16,499 nt of DNA from NCBI GenBank assembly GCA_903940375.1, contig CAJAKT010000204.1, positions 1-16,499 of the forward strand, read 5' to 3'. Both the position numbers and the translations under genes were made by a program. The notes beneath the pieces were generated by a model. That model had not been told where the DNA came from, searched no databases, and saw nothing but the letters and a program-made list of their open reading frames with translations. The stretch's first letter is position 1; the number at the start of each line of letters is the position of its first letter. Shown one piece after another: positions 8,626 to 15,504 of the stretch. The stretch comes from an uncultured bacterium. GTDB lineage: Bacteria; Actinomycetota; Actinomycetes; S36-B12.

Positions 8626-9644
8626 GCGGAGCTGGCAACTGGTCTGACGCCATGGGCGAGGCCATCACGCTGGCGCAGTCCTCCGACGCACCGCATGGCG
8701 AGAACCCGCGCGTTGGCTGTGTGATCGTCGATGCGTCAGGGGCGATCGTCGGGCGCGGCTACCACCGTGGCGCGGGCACTCCGCATGCTGAGGTTGCTGC
8801 CCTCGCCGATGCGGGAGAGCGTGCCCTCGGTGCGACCGCCGTCGTGACGCTCGAACCGTGCGCGCACACCGGGCGCACGGGGCCATGCACGGCGGCACTC
8901 CTAGCGGCTGGCATCACAGGGGTCGTGTTTGCGCAGGCTGACCCGACTCCGCAGGCCGGTGGGGGAGCGCAGGTGCTCAGGGCGGCCGGCCTCGACGTGA
9001 TCGCGGGTGTGCGCGTCGACGAGGCTGCGCGGATCAACACCGCGTGGACTTTCGCCGCGATGCATCTTCGACCGATGGTCACCTGGAAGGTGGCGGTCTC
9101 GCTCGATGGCCGCGTCGCGGGACCCGACGGCGGGCCGACGGCGATCACCGGCGCCGCCGCGCGAGCCCTCGTGCACGAGCTGCGGGCGGATGTCGACGCG
9201 ATCGTGGTCGGCACGGGGACGGCTCTGGTCGACGATCCATCGCTGACCGTGCGGGTGCCCGGGCGCGAGATCGCGAACCCGCCGCTGCGGGTCGTCGTCG
9301 GCTCGCGGCCCATTCCGCCTGACGCGCACGTCCTCGACGATGCTGCGCCGAGCCTGCTGATCGACGAGTCGAATCCGGCGGTCCTCCTCAGCGACCTCTA
9401 CCAGCGAGGAATCCGCCACGTCCTGCTGGAAGGCGGCCCCACCCTGGCGTCGGCCTTCCTCTCCGCCCACGTGATCGATCGCGTGGAGTGGTACGTCGCT
9501 CCGATCCTGCTGGGGGCCGGGCCGGTGGCCCTGCCGGGCGTCGATGGTGCGTCACTCGTGGGAGTCGACGTCACCGACGTGAGCGTCGTGGGCGAGGATG
9601 TGCGCATCGTCGGACACGTCCGATACGAGGGTTCGGAGGCCTAG
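8622..9644 (+). CDS. ribD: Bifunctional riboflavin biosynthesis deaminase/reductase RibD
   Basis: Catalyses the second and third steps of riboflavin synthesis: deamination of the pyrimidine made by GTP cyclohydrolase II, then NADPH-dependent reduction of its ribose side chain. The N-terminal cytidine-deaminase-like domain (about 5-145) has the zinc site HAE at 55-57 and PCAHTGRTGPC at 79-89, giving His55, Cys80 and Cys89, with catalytic Glu57. The reductase domain (about 146-340) starts with WKVAVSLDGRVAGPDGG and has LVDDPSLTVR and LLEGGPTLASAFL. The usual SxWIT motif reads GPTAITG here, so the conserved Trp is replaced by Ala. 340 residues is slightly short but complete. The GTG start overlaps the rpe stop (GTGA); the reductase end meets ribE with no gap. 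Confidence 0.95.
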   Translation: MSGAGNWSDAMGEAITLAQSSDAPHGENPRVGCVIVDASGAIVGRGYHRGAGTPHAEVAALADAGERALGATAVVTLEPCAHTGRTGPCTAALLAAGITGVVFAQADPTPQAGGGAQVLRAAGLDVIAGVRVDEAARINTAWTFAAMHLRPMVTWKVAVSLDGRVAGPDGGPTAITGAAARALVHELRADVDAIVVGTGTALVDDPSLTVRVPGREIANPPLRVVVGSRPIPPDAHVLDDAAPSLLIDESNPAVLLSDLYQRGIRHVLLEGGPTLASAFLSAHVIDRVEWYVAPILLGAGPVALPGVDGASLVGVDVTDVSVVGEDVRIVGHVRYEGSEA

Positions 9645-10241
9645 GTGTTCACCGGGATTGTCGAGGAGCGGGGATCGGTCACGTCGATCGCCGATCTGGG
9701 CGACGCTGCGCGCATCGTGATCAGTGGGCCTCTCGTGACATCGGATGCAGCACCCGGGGACTCGATCGCGGTCAACGGCGTGTGCCTGACGGTCGTCGAT
9801 GTCGTCGACGGCACGTTCTCGGCCGATGTGATGCAGGAGACGCTACGTCGCAGTTCCCTGGGCAGGCTGGTCGTCGATGGTCCGGTGAACCTCGAGCGGG
9901 CTGCTCGGGTTGACTCGCGGCTGGGCGGGCACATCGTGCAGGGTCACGTCGACGGTGTCGCAACCGTGCGCGAGATCGCGCCCACCGAGAACTGGACGAC
10001 CGTCTCCTTCGCCCTGCCGCCGGAGCTTGCCCGGTACGTGGTCGAGAAGGGATCGATCACGGTCGACGGCGTATCGTTGACCGTCGTGGCGGTGGACGAT
10101 TCGTCGTTCAGCGTCTCCCTCATCCCGACAACGCTTGCCCACACGACCCTGGGCACCTGCCGGCCGGGAGACACCGTGAACATCGAGGTCGACGTGATCG
10201 CGAAGTATGTGGAGCGACTGATGGAGGGGAGGCTGACGTGA
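9645..10241 (+). CDS. ribE: Riboflavin synthase alpha chain
   Basis: Forms riboflavin by dismutating two molecules of 6,7-dimethyl-8-ribityllumazine, the product of RibH. The 198-residue protein shows the internal duplication of the family. Each lumazine-binding repeat carries a matching motif: NGVCLTV at 44-50 in the first and DGVSLTV at 141-147 in the second. Other hallmarks are the N-terminal MFTGIVEERG, GGHIVQGHVDG at 94-104 and IPTTLAHTTLG in the second repeat. The C-terminus has EVDVIAKYVERL. GTG begins directly after the ribD stop (TAG-GTG) with GGAGG at 9635-9639. The stop overlaps the ribBA start as GTGA. Some nomenclatures call this gene ribC or risA. Confidence 0.97.
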   Translation: MFTGIVEERGSVTSIADLGDAARIVISGPLVTSDAAPGDSIAVNGVCLTVVDVVDGTFSADVMQETLRRSSLGRLVVDGPVNLERAARVDSRLGGHIVQGHVDGVATVREIAPTENWTTVSFALPPELARYVVEKGSITVDGVSLTVVAVDDSSFSVSLIPTTLAHTTLGTCRPGDTVNIEVDVIAKYVERLMEGRLT

Positions 10242-11569
10242 TTCCTGCTGACGAGCTGTTCGACAGCAAGACCGAGGAGACACCCCCGACCGGGGCCGTT
10301 CCGCCGGTCGTGCCTGCGCCGACGTCATCCTCGACGGGCACCGATGGCGTGCGTCTCGACTCCGTTGAGGCAGCGATTGCGGCTCTGGTGGATGGTCGGG
10401 CGATTGTCGTCGTCGACGATGAGGACCGCGAGAACGAGGGTGACCTCATCTTCGCGGCGAGCGCCGCTACCGCTGATCTCGTGGGCTTCATGATCCGTCA
10501 CACCTCGGGCTATATCTGCGTGGGCATGAGCGGGCACGATCTCGATCGCCTGGGCCTGCCGCCCATGACCGCCGTGAACGAGGACCGCAAGGGCACCGCA
10601 TACGCGGTGTCCGTGGATGCCCGCGACGTCGAGTCCACGGGTATCTCGGCCCTCGACCGTGCGCGCACGATCAAGGTGCTCTCGGATTCGGCGACCGAGC
10701 CGTGGGAACTGACGCGGCCCGGCCATGTCATGCCGCTGCGAGCGGTGCCCGGTGGCGTGCTGCGACGAGCAGGGCACACCGAGGCAGCCGTCGACCTCGC
10801 GCGGATGGCGGGGCTGTCCGCCAGCGGGGCCCTGTGCGAACTCGTGAACGACGACGGCACGATGATGCGAGCGCCGCAGTGCCGGGCCTTCGCCGATGAG
10901 CACGGCCTCGTCATGATCTCGATCGCCGACCTGATTCGTTTCCGGCGTCGCACCGAGAGCCTGGTCGAGCGGGTCGCCAAGACCCGGCTACCAACGGAGT
11001 TCGGGGAGTTCACCGCTTACGGATACCGCAGTGACAGTGATGACTCGGAGCACATCGCCTTGGTCGCGGGCGAGATCGGTGACGGCCAGGACATCCTCGT
11101 GCGCGTGCACTCCGAGTGCCTGACGGGCGACGTGTTCGGCTCGTTCCGGTGCGACTGCGGTCCGCAGTTGCATGCCTCGCTTCGACGCGTGGCGGCCGAA
11201 GGCCGAGGGGTCGTTCTCTACGTGAAGGGCCATGAGGGTCGCGGCATCGGGCTGCTCCACAAACTTCGCGCCTACACGCTGCAGGACGATGGCCGTGACA
11301 CCGTGGATGCGAATCTCGATCTCGGGCTGCCCGCCGACGCACGTGACTACGGCGTGGGAGCCCAGATTCTGGCTGACATCGGCGTGCACAGCATGCGGCT
11401 GCTCACGAACAATCCGGCCAAGCGTGCTGGACTCGAGGGCTACGGGCTGACGATCAGCGAGCGTGTTCCCCTCGAGATCCATCCGAACGAGCACAACGCG
11501 GTCTACCTGCAGACGAAGGTCGACCGGATGGGGCATCTGCAGGGAGTCGACCCGGAGGTTGGGGCATGA
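10238..11569 (+). CDS. ribBA: Bifunctional 3,4-dihydroxy-2-butanone-4-phosphate synthase / GTP cyclohydrolase II
   Basis: Feeds both branches of riboflavin synthesis: the RibB half makes the four-carbon unit from ribulose 5-phosphate, the RibA half opens GTP. RibB covers about 38-238, with DDEDRENEGDLI (60-71), VSVDARDVESTGISALDRA (124-142), GHTEAAVDLARMAG (179-192) and CELVNDDGTMMR (200-211). RibA covers about 250-440, with the zinc cysteines Cys294, Cys305 and Cys307 in HSECLTGDVFGSFRCDCG (291-308), HEGRGIGLLHK (332-342) and LLTNNPAKRAGLEGYGL (388-404). Residues 11-35 are a Pro/Thr/Ser-rich extension outside both domains. GTG 10238 is supported by a strong GAGGGGAGG site (10224-10232) and the GTGA overlap with ribE; GTG 10349 would remove the extension. 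Confidence 0.96.
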   Translation: MIPADELFDSKTEETPPTGAVPPVVPAPTSSSTGTDGVRLDSVEAAIAALVDGRAIVVVDDEDRENEGDLIFAASAATADLVGFMIRHTSGYICVGMSGHDLDRLGLPPMTAVNEDRKGTAYAVSVDARDVESTGISALDRARTIKVLSDSATEPWELTRPGHVMPLRAVPGGVLRRAGHTEAAVDLARMAGLSASGALCELVNDDGTMMRAPQCRAFADEHGLVMISIADLIRFRRRTESLVERVAKTRLPTEFGEFTAYGYRSDSDDSEHIALVAGEIGDGQDILVRVHSECLTGDVFGSFRCDCGPQLHASLRRVAAEGRGVVLYVKGHEGRGIGLLHKLRAYTLQDDGRDTVDANLDLGLPADARDYGVGAQILADIGVHSMRLLTNNPAKRAGLEGYGLTISERVPLEIHPNEHNAVYLQTKVDRMGHLQGVDPEVGA

Positions 11570-12051
11570 GCGGCCCGGGCCGGCCCACGATCGGCGTCAA
11601 TGGCGACGGGATCCGCGTGGCCATCGTCGCGGCGTCGTGGCATGAGGTCGTGATGGACGGCCTGATTGCCGGAGCGGCCCGCGCCTGTCATGAGTCGAAT
11701 GCCGAGGCGGCGCTGATCCGTGTTGCCGGCTCGTTCGAGCTTCCCGTCGTTGCGCAGGCCTGTGCGGAGTCGCCGCACTACGACGCGGTGGTGTGCCTCG
11801 GCGTCATCATCCGGGGGGGCACGCCGCACTTCGAGTTCGTCTCGAACGCGACGACCGACGGGCTCACGCGCGTAGCCCTGGAAACCAGGACCCCCATCGG
11901 GTTCGGTGTCCTGACGTGTGATGACGATGCGCAGGCCCTGGATCGCGCGGGGCTGCCCGGCTCGCACGAGGACAAGGGTGCTGAGGCGGCGTCGGCGGCG
12001 ATCATGACGGCCATCACCCTGCGTGACCTGCGCGATGAGGCGCGCCAATAG
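11566..12051 (+). CDS. ribH: 6,7-dimethyl-8-ribityllumazine synthase
   Basis: Condenses the pyrimidine from RibD with the four-carbon phosphate from RibBA to give the lumazine substrate of RibE. The 161-residue protein has the substrate-binding AGSFELPVVAQA (54-65), the phosphate-binding IRGGTPHFEFV (82-92) with the catalytic His88, and GVLTCDDDAQALDRAG (114-129) followed by DKGAEAA (136-142). The ATG overlaps the ribBA stop (ATGA) with GGAGG at 11554-11558, so it is translationally coupled. It is the last of four contiguous riboflavin genes; hisE begins 9 bp later, apparently from its own promoter located at the end of ribH. Confidence 0.97.
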   Translation: MSGPGRPTIGVNGDGIRVAIVAASWHEVVMDGLIAGAARACHESNAEAALIRVAGSFELPVVAQACAESPHYDAVVCLGVIIRGGTPHFEFVSNATTDGLTRVALETRTPIGFGVLTCDDDAQALDRAGLPGSHEDKGAEAASAAIMTAITLRDLRDEARQ

Positions 12052-12054
12052 GCT
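12049..12054 (+). promoter_or_regulatory. Candidate -10 element (TAGGCT) for leaderless hisE transcript
   Basis: TAGGCT fits TAnnnT and ends 6 nt before GTG 12061; its TAG is also the ribH stop codon. No ribosome-binding site lies between ribH and hisE (ggtgcc), which supports leaderless initiation. A GTGACC at 12023-12028 resembles a -35 hexamer, but its 20-bp spacing is long. Confidence 0.5.
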
Positions 12055-12060
12055 GGTGCC

Positions 12061-12324
12061 GTGAAGACCTTCGATGAGCTGTACGCGGAACTGCTGCGCA
12101 AGACCACCTACCGCGACGAGGACTCCGGCACCGTCCGCCTCGTCGACTCGGGCGTCCACGAGATCGGCAAGAAGGTCGTGGAGGAGGCAGCCGAGGTCTG
12201 GATGGCTGCTGAGCACGAGGGCAAGGACCGTGCAGCCGAGGAGATCTCGCAGTTGCTCTACCACATTCAGTGCCTGATGCTGGCCAGCAAGGTCAGCCTC
12301 GAAGACGTGTACCGCAGGCTCTGA
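12061..12324 (+). CDS. hisE: Phosphoribosyl-ATP pyrophosphatase
   Basis: Catalyses the second step of histidine synthesis, hydrolysing phosphoribosyl-ATP to phosphoribosyl-AMP and pyrophosphate. The 87-residue all-helical MazG-type protein has the characteristic IGKKVVEEAAEVWMAAEHE (35-53), which carries the acidic metal-binding residues, and EEISQLLYHIQ (60-70). It is a stand-alone HisE, as in most actinobacteria, rather than the HisIE fusion of enterobacteria. The GTG start has no Shine-Dalgarno sequence and lies 6 nt after a TAGGCT element. hisG, the enzyme of the preceding step, starts 3 nt after its stop, so the two are probably cotranscribed. Confidence 0.97.
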   Translation: MKTFDELYAELLRKTTYRDEDSGTVRLVDSGVHEIGKKVVEEAAEVWMAAEHEGKDRAAEEISQLLYHIQCLMLASKVSLEDVYRRL

Positions 12325-12327
12325 CCC

Positions 12328-13173
12328 ATGCTGCGTGTAGCCGTTCCCAACAAGGGACAACTCGCTGAGCCCGCGAGGAGCATGCTGACGGAGGCTGGCT
12401 ACCTGCGTTCGGCGGCCACCCGCGAACTCGTTGTGCACGATCCGGAGAACGATGTCGAGTTCTTCTTCCTGCGGCCACGCGACATCGCGATCTACGTGGG
12501 CGAGGGCACTCTCGACCTCGGCATCACCGGCCGGGACATGCTGCTCGACTCGGCGGCCAAGGCCGACGAGATCCTTCCGCTGGGATTCGCTCCGTCGTCG
12601 TTCCGACTCGCTGCCCCGATCGGCATGGCGAAGCAGCCGGCCGATCTGGCCGGTCTGACGATCGCCACGTCCTACGCGGGGGTTCTCGAGGCGTACCTGG
12701 CCCGCGAGGGCATCGTCGCGCGCGTCATCGAACTCGATGGCGCGGTGGAGAACGCGGTGGCCCTCGGTGTCGCTGATGCGGTCGCCGATGTCGTCGCCAC
12801 GGGCTCAACCCTGCGCAAGGCCGGCCTCGAGCTTGTCGGCGAGCCGATCCTGACCTCAGAGGCACTTGTCATCCGACGTTCAGGTGCACCGCAGATCCCG
12901 GCTGTCGAGACCTTCGTCCGCCGGCTGCATGGCGTGATGGTCGCCCGCTCGTATGTGCTCGTCGATTACGACATCCTGACCGAGAAGCTCGATCAGGCCT
13001 GCGCGATGACGCCGGGGATCGAATCACCGACGGTCTCGTCGCTTCACGATCCGCTGTGGTCGGCCGTACGGGCGATGGTGCCGTCTGCTGACGTGCATCG
13101 CGTGATGGATGAGCTGTACGACCTCGGTGCTCGCGGCATCCTCGTCACCGACATTCACGCCTGCCGGCTGTAG
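12328..13173 (+). CDS. hisG: ATP phosphoribosyltransferase, long form
   Basis: Catalyses the first committed step of histidine synthesis, joining ATP and PRPP. At 281 residues it is the long, HisZ-independent form with a C-terminal ACT-like regulatory domain (about 200-281), which in the family binds histidine for feedback inhibition. The catalytic domains begin MLRVAVPNKGQLAEPARSML and include VGEGTLDLGITGRDML (57-72). The PRPP-binding loop is DVVATGSTLRKAGL (154-167). The C-terminal domain has MVARSYVLVDYDI and ends VTDIHACRL. The ATG lies 3 nt after hisE. The stop lies 6 bp from the stop of the convergent MFS gene, leaving no room for a dedicated terminator. Confidence 0.97.
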   Translation: MLRVAVPNKGQLAEPARSMLTEAGYLRSAATRELVVHDPENDVEFFFLRPRDIAIYVGEGTLDLGITGRDMLLDSAAKADEILPLGFAPSSFRLAAPIGMAKQPADLAGLTIATSYAGVLEAYLAREGIVARVIELDGAVENAVALGVADAVADVVATGSTLRKAGLELVGEPILTSEALVIRRSGAPQIPAVETFVRRLHGVMVARSYVLVDYDILTEKLDQACAMTPGIESPTVSSLHDPLWSAVRAMVPSADVHRVMDELYDLGARGILVTDIHACRL

Positions 13174-13179
13174 CGACGT

Positions 13180-14379
13180 CTACTCGATCCGAACGCCGCG
13201 CCGCAGGGCGGGGATCGTGGCGAACTGAGCAACGCCCACGAGTGCCAGCAGGGTGAAGGTCAGTGGCCAGGAGGCGTACACGTCCATGAGTCCGCCGGCC
13301 ATCAGCGGGCCGAGGCTCGCCGTCAGGTACGTGATCGAGAACGCCATCGCGGTCAGGCGTGCCGATGCCGACGGGTCGACGGCCCACTCGCTGAGCAGGG
13401 CCAGGCCCATGGCGAACCCGGCGCCGAGCGTGACGCCGAAGAGCGAGACGACCGCGGGCGTCAGGGCATCGGGCACCCACCCGATGGCGAGCAGGCAGAG
13501 CACGACGAGGCCGAGGGTGATGGCGTAGACGGTGCGGCGGGCGGGGACGCGCTCAGCCACAGCAGGCATCACGAGGGCACCGGCTACCTGGGTTGCCGTG
13601 AACAGTCCGAGGAGCAGTCCAGCCTGCGCCTGTTCCGTATTGCGATCGGTGTAGGACGTCGCCAGCCAGGCGAGGGCCGTGTAGAAGATGATCGAGTTGC
13701 AGAGGAGGTACGCGGTCAGGGCCCAGGCCGGCTTGGATCGCCACGGCAGATCGCGGATATGCACGGGGGGCCGGGTCGCGGTCACCTCGCGGTCGTCGTC
13801 GACTTGATGGCCCTTCTCCTCGACGAGGTACCAGACGACGAGGGCCAGCGCGGCGGGCAGCGCCCAGAAGGCCAGCGCCCGCTGCCAGGAACCCAGGGCC
13901 AGTGCCAGCGGGACGGTCAGGGCTCCGCCGAGGGCGGCGCCGGACATCATGGCTGCCGTCCACAGTCCGGTGGCGAGCCCGACCCGACTCGGCAGCTGCT
14001 CGCGCACCACGCTGGGCACCAGCCCGGCGGCCAGGGCGATGCCGATCCCGACAACGAGCGCCGACAGGTGGAGCATTCCGGGGACGGCACCGGCCAGCCG
14101 CATGGCCAGGGCTGCGGTGATCAGGGCCAGCGCCAGCCCGACGGTCTGCCGTCGCCCGATGCGTCCGGCGACTCGCGGCACGATGAGGGCAAAGGCGCCC
14201 ATGCACAGGACCGGCAGCATCGTCAGGCTGCCGATGACCGCCCCTGACCAGCCGGTGGCCTCAGCGATGTCGGATTCGACGGCCGGCAGGCTGGCCAGCG
14301 CCATCCGGAGGTTCATTGCCACGAGGGACAGTGCGACGAGTACCAGCCAGCGGGGTCGGCGGCTCGGGACGTCGGTCAC
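13180..14379 (-). CDS. MFS transporter, CynX/NimT (cyanate/nitroimidazole transporter-like) family
   Basis: A 399-residue membrane protein with about 12 hydrophobic segments, consistent with a major facilitator. The N-terminal part (WLVLVALSLVAMNLRMALASLP, then TMLPVLCMGAFALIVPRVAGRIGRRQ) resembles the CynX/NimT subfamily, including the MNLR in TM1 and the GRIGRRQ loop between TM2 and TM3. Two six-helix halves are separated by a charged cytoplasmic loop around 205-232 (EEKGHQVDDDREVTATR). CynX-like proteins have been linked to cyanate or nitroimidazole transport, but no cyanase or other partner is nearby and the substrate cannot be inferred. GTG 14379 is chosen because TDVPSRRPRW leads directly into TM1 and a CACAAT -10-like element ends 6 nt upstream. 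Longer in-frame starts reach up to position 15099 but would run antisense across the SseB-domain gene. Confidence 0.88.
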   Translation of the reverse strand: MTDVPSRRPRWLVLVALSLVAMNLRMALASLPAVESDIAEATGWSGAVIGSLTMLPVLCMGAFALIVPRVAGRIGRRQTVGLALALITAALAMRLAGAVPGMLHLSALVVGIGIALAAGLVPSVVREQLPSRVGLATGLWTAAMMSGAALGGALTVPLALALGSWQRALAFWALPAALALVVWYLVEEKGHQVDDDREVTATRPPVHIRDLPWRSKPAWALTAYLLCNSIIFYTALAWLATSYTDRNTEQAQAGLLLGLFTATQVAGALVMPAVAERVPARRTVYAITLGLVVLCLLAIGWVPDALTPAVVSLFGVTLGAGFAMGLALLSEWAVDPSASARLTAMAFSITYLTASLGPLMAGGLMDVYASWPLTFTLLALVGVAQFATIPALRRGVRIE

Positions 14380-14385
14380 CGCCCG

Positions 14386-14391
14386 ATTGTG
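14386..14391 (-). promoter_or_regulatory. Candidate -10 element (CACAAT, minus strand) for the MFS gene
   Basis: Read on the minus strand, CACAAT (4 of 6 matches to TATAAT) is followed by 6 nt (cgggcg) and then the GTG start of the transporter. No ribosome-binding site is present, so a leaderless transcript is possible. It lies 6 bp from the opposing -10 element of the SseB-domain gene. Confidence 0.35.
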
Positions 14392-14397
14392 CTCCCG

Positions 14398-14403
14398 TAC
14401 GCT
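14398..14403 (+). promoter_or_regulatory. Candidate -10 element (TACGCT) for the SseB-domain gene
   Basis: TACGCT fits TAnnnT and ends 6 nt before GTG 14410 (ggccgc between), the spacing also seen at def and hisE. There is no Shine-Dalgarno sequence. It supports GTG 14410 as the start, with ATG 14413 as the next codon. Confidence 0.45.
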
Positions 14404-14409
14404 GGCCGC

Positions 14410-15159
14410 GTGATGGCAGGGGCACATGGGGCGGACAGCCTGGGTCGCGGGCGCTCGCTCGCCGAGCCGGCATTCGCCGCCGACACAGGCACGGCCGACC
14501 CGCACGTGCGGCTGCTCATCACGTCTGTTGCGGCAGGGGAGACGCCCGCCCTCGCGGCGGCCCGAGACTTGCGCGACGTCCGGCTGCTGACGGCGGTTGT
14601 CGCCGTCCTCGACGCGATGGACGAGGCCGGGGGCGACAAGGACAGCCACATGGCCGTGGTGTCGATGGTCAACGAGCGTGGCGAGCGTGGCCTGCTGGGC
14701 TTCACCGGGGTCGACTCCCTGGCGGCGTGGGATCCGCAGGCGCGGCCCGTGCCGGCGCTGGGCCGTGATGTTGCCCGGGCCGCCATCGACGACGGAGCCA
14801 CGGCCATCGTGATCGACGTGTCGGGCCCGCAGCGGCTGGTCATCGATGGCCCGGCCCTGACGGCACTGGCCGACAACCTCGACCTGCCGGCCGTGCAGGC
14901 GCTGCTCGGGGTCGCGCTGGCCCCGTTGACCTCCGACGGCTGGGCAGTGGCGAATACCGTCGATGCCCGCCCACTGGATGCCGGCGTCGATGTCATCGTC
15001 CAACTGGTGGCCACCACGGACAGCCACCCGGATGGGCGCCTGCTCACCGACGTCGCTCAGCAGGCCGCGGGCCTCATCTCCGCCCGACCCGACATCCACC
15101 GGCTCGCCCCCGGGGGTATCGGGGTCACGTCCGACAGTGGAGCCGACAGCGCGGGCTAG
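14410..15159 (+). CDS. SseB N-terminal domain protein, function unknown
   Basis: A 249-residue soluble protein of the actinobacterial SseB-domain family, which commonly lies next to a DUF1844 gene and infC, as here. Recognisable stretches are RSLAEPAFAADTGTADPHVR near the N-terminus, LLTAVVAVLDAMDEAGGDKDSHMAVV in the middle and ERGLLGFTGVDSLAAWDPQARPV, then IVIDVSGPQRLVIDGPALTALAD. The C-terminal third (from about residue 160) is less familiar and begins with LPAVQALLGVALAPL. Nothing suggests catalysis: no metal-binding cluster, no signal peptide, no membrane segment. The family's role is not established; the type III secretion link of enterobacterial SseB should not be carried over. The start is GTG 14410 or ATG 14413. 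Its TAG stop shares the CTAG tetranucleotide with the stop of the convergent DUF1844 gene. Confidence 0.85.
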   Translation: MMAGAHGADSLGRGRSLAEPAFAADTGTADPHVRLLITSVAAGETPALAAARDLRDVRLLTAVVAVLDAMDEAGGDKDSHMAVVSMVNERGERGLLGFTGVDSLAAWDPQARPVPALGRDVARAAIDDGATAIVIDVSGPQRLVIDGPALTALADNLDLPAVQALLGVALAPLTSDGWAVANTVDARPLDAGVDVIVQLVATTDSHPDGRLLTDVAQQAAGLISARPDIHRLAPGGIGVTSDSGADSAG

Positions 15160-15491
15160 TAGACCGGACCGGTCAGGTCCTCGCCCGGGCCCATGCCGGG
15201 TGCATCGGGGAAGGCCGAGGCCTCACGGAAGGCCCGCTGCAGAGCAGTGAGGCCGTCGCGCAGGGGTGCGGCATGCATGCTGCCGATCAATGGCGCGGAC
15301 GCCGTGACCAGGCCGGCCAGCGAGCTGATCAGGATCCGAGCCTCCGCCAGATCGGCGGGCCGGTCGTCGTCGCCCAGCCCGCAGGCGACGGCAGCGGCCG
15401 ACATCAGGTGCATCGCCACGGTGAGGACCACCTCGACGGCCGGGACATCTGCGATGTCGAGACCGGCGTCGGATTCGGGCATCTGGCTCAT
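15156..15491 (-). CDS. DUF1844 domain protein
   Basis: A 111-residue protein of the DUF1844 family, function unknown. The match is strong by eye: DIADVPAVEVVLTVAMHLMSAAAVACGLG (12-40), AEARILISSLAGLVTASAPLIG (49-70), HAAPLRDGLTALQRAFREAS (73-92), and the C-terminal signature PDAPGMGPGEDLTGPVY (95-111). It looks all-helical; the hydrophobic stretches are amphipathic rather than membrane-spanning. ATG 15491 is chosen because the preceding in-frame residues are not family-like and a CAGGCT -10-like element ends 7 nt upstream. Actinobacteria usually encode it immediately beside infC, as here, although on the opposite strand, which suggests a translation-linked role; that is inference only. Confidence 0.92.
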   Translation of the reverse strand: MSQMPESDAGLDIADVPAVEVVLTVAMHLMSAAAVACGLGDDDRPADLAEARILISSLAGLVTASAPLIGSMHAAPLRDGLTALQRAFREASAFPDAPGMGPGEDLTGPVY

Positions 15492-15497
15492 GGCTGG

Positions 15498-15503
15498 TAG
15501 CCT
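15498..15503 (+). promoter_or_regulatory. Candidate -10 element (TAGCCT) for infC
   Basis: TAGCCT fits TAnnnT. A TTCGGG at 15474-15479 lies 18 bp upstream as a weak -35. Transcription would start near 15510 and give a leader of about 205 nt before infC. The hexamer overlaps, on the opposite strand, the candidate -10 element of the DUF1844 gene. Confidence 0.4.
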
Positions 15504-15504
15504 G
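15499..15504 (-). promoter_or_regulatory. Candidate -10 element (CAGGCT, minus strand) for the DUF1844 gene
   Basis: On the minus strand CAGGCT is followed by 7 nt (accagcc) and the ATG of the DUF1844 gene, with no ribosome-binding site. It deviates from TAnnnT only at the first base and closely resembles the TAGGCT of hisE. Confidence 0.35.

Noticed and set aside
13174..13179. Terminator between hisG and the MFS gene.
   Set aside because: Only 6 bp separate the two stop codons, and no hairpin with a T-run was seen around them.
14380..15099. Minus-strand N-terminal extension of the MFS protein by about 240 residues.
   Set aside because: It lies antisense to the SseB-domain gene, has low-complexity composition without domain features, and the transporter has a proper start at 14379 leading straight into TM1.
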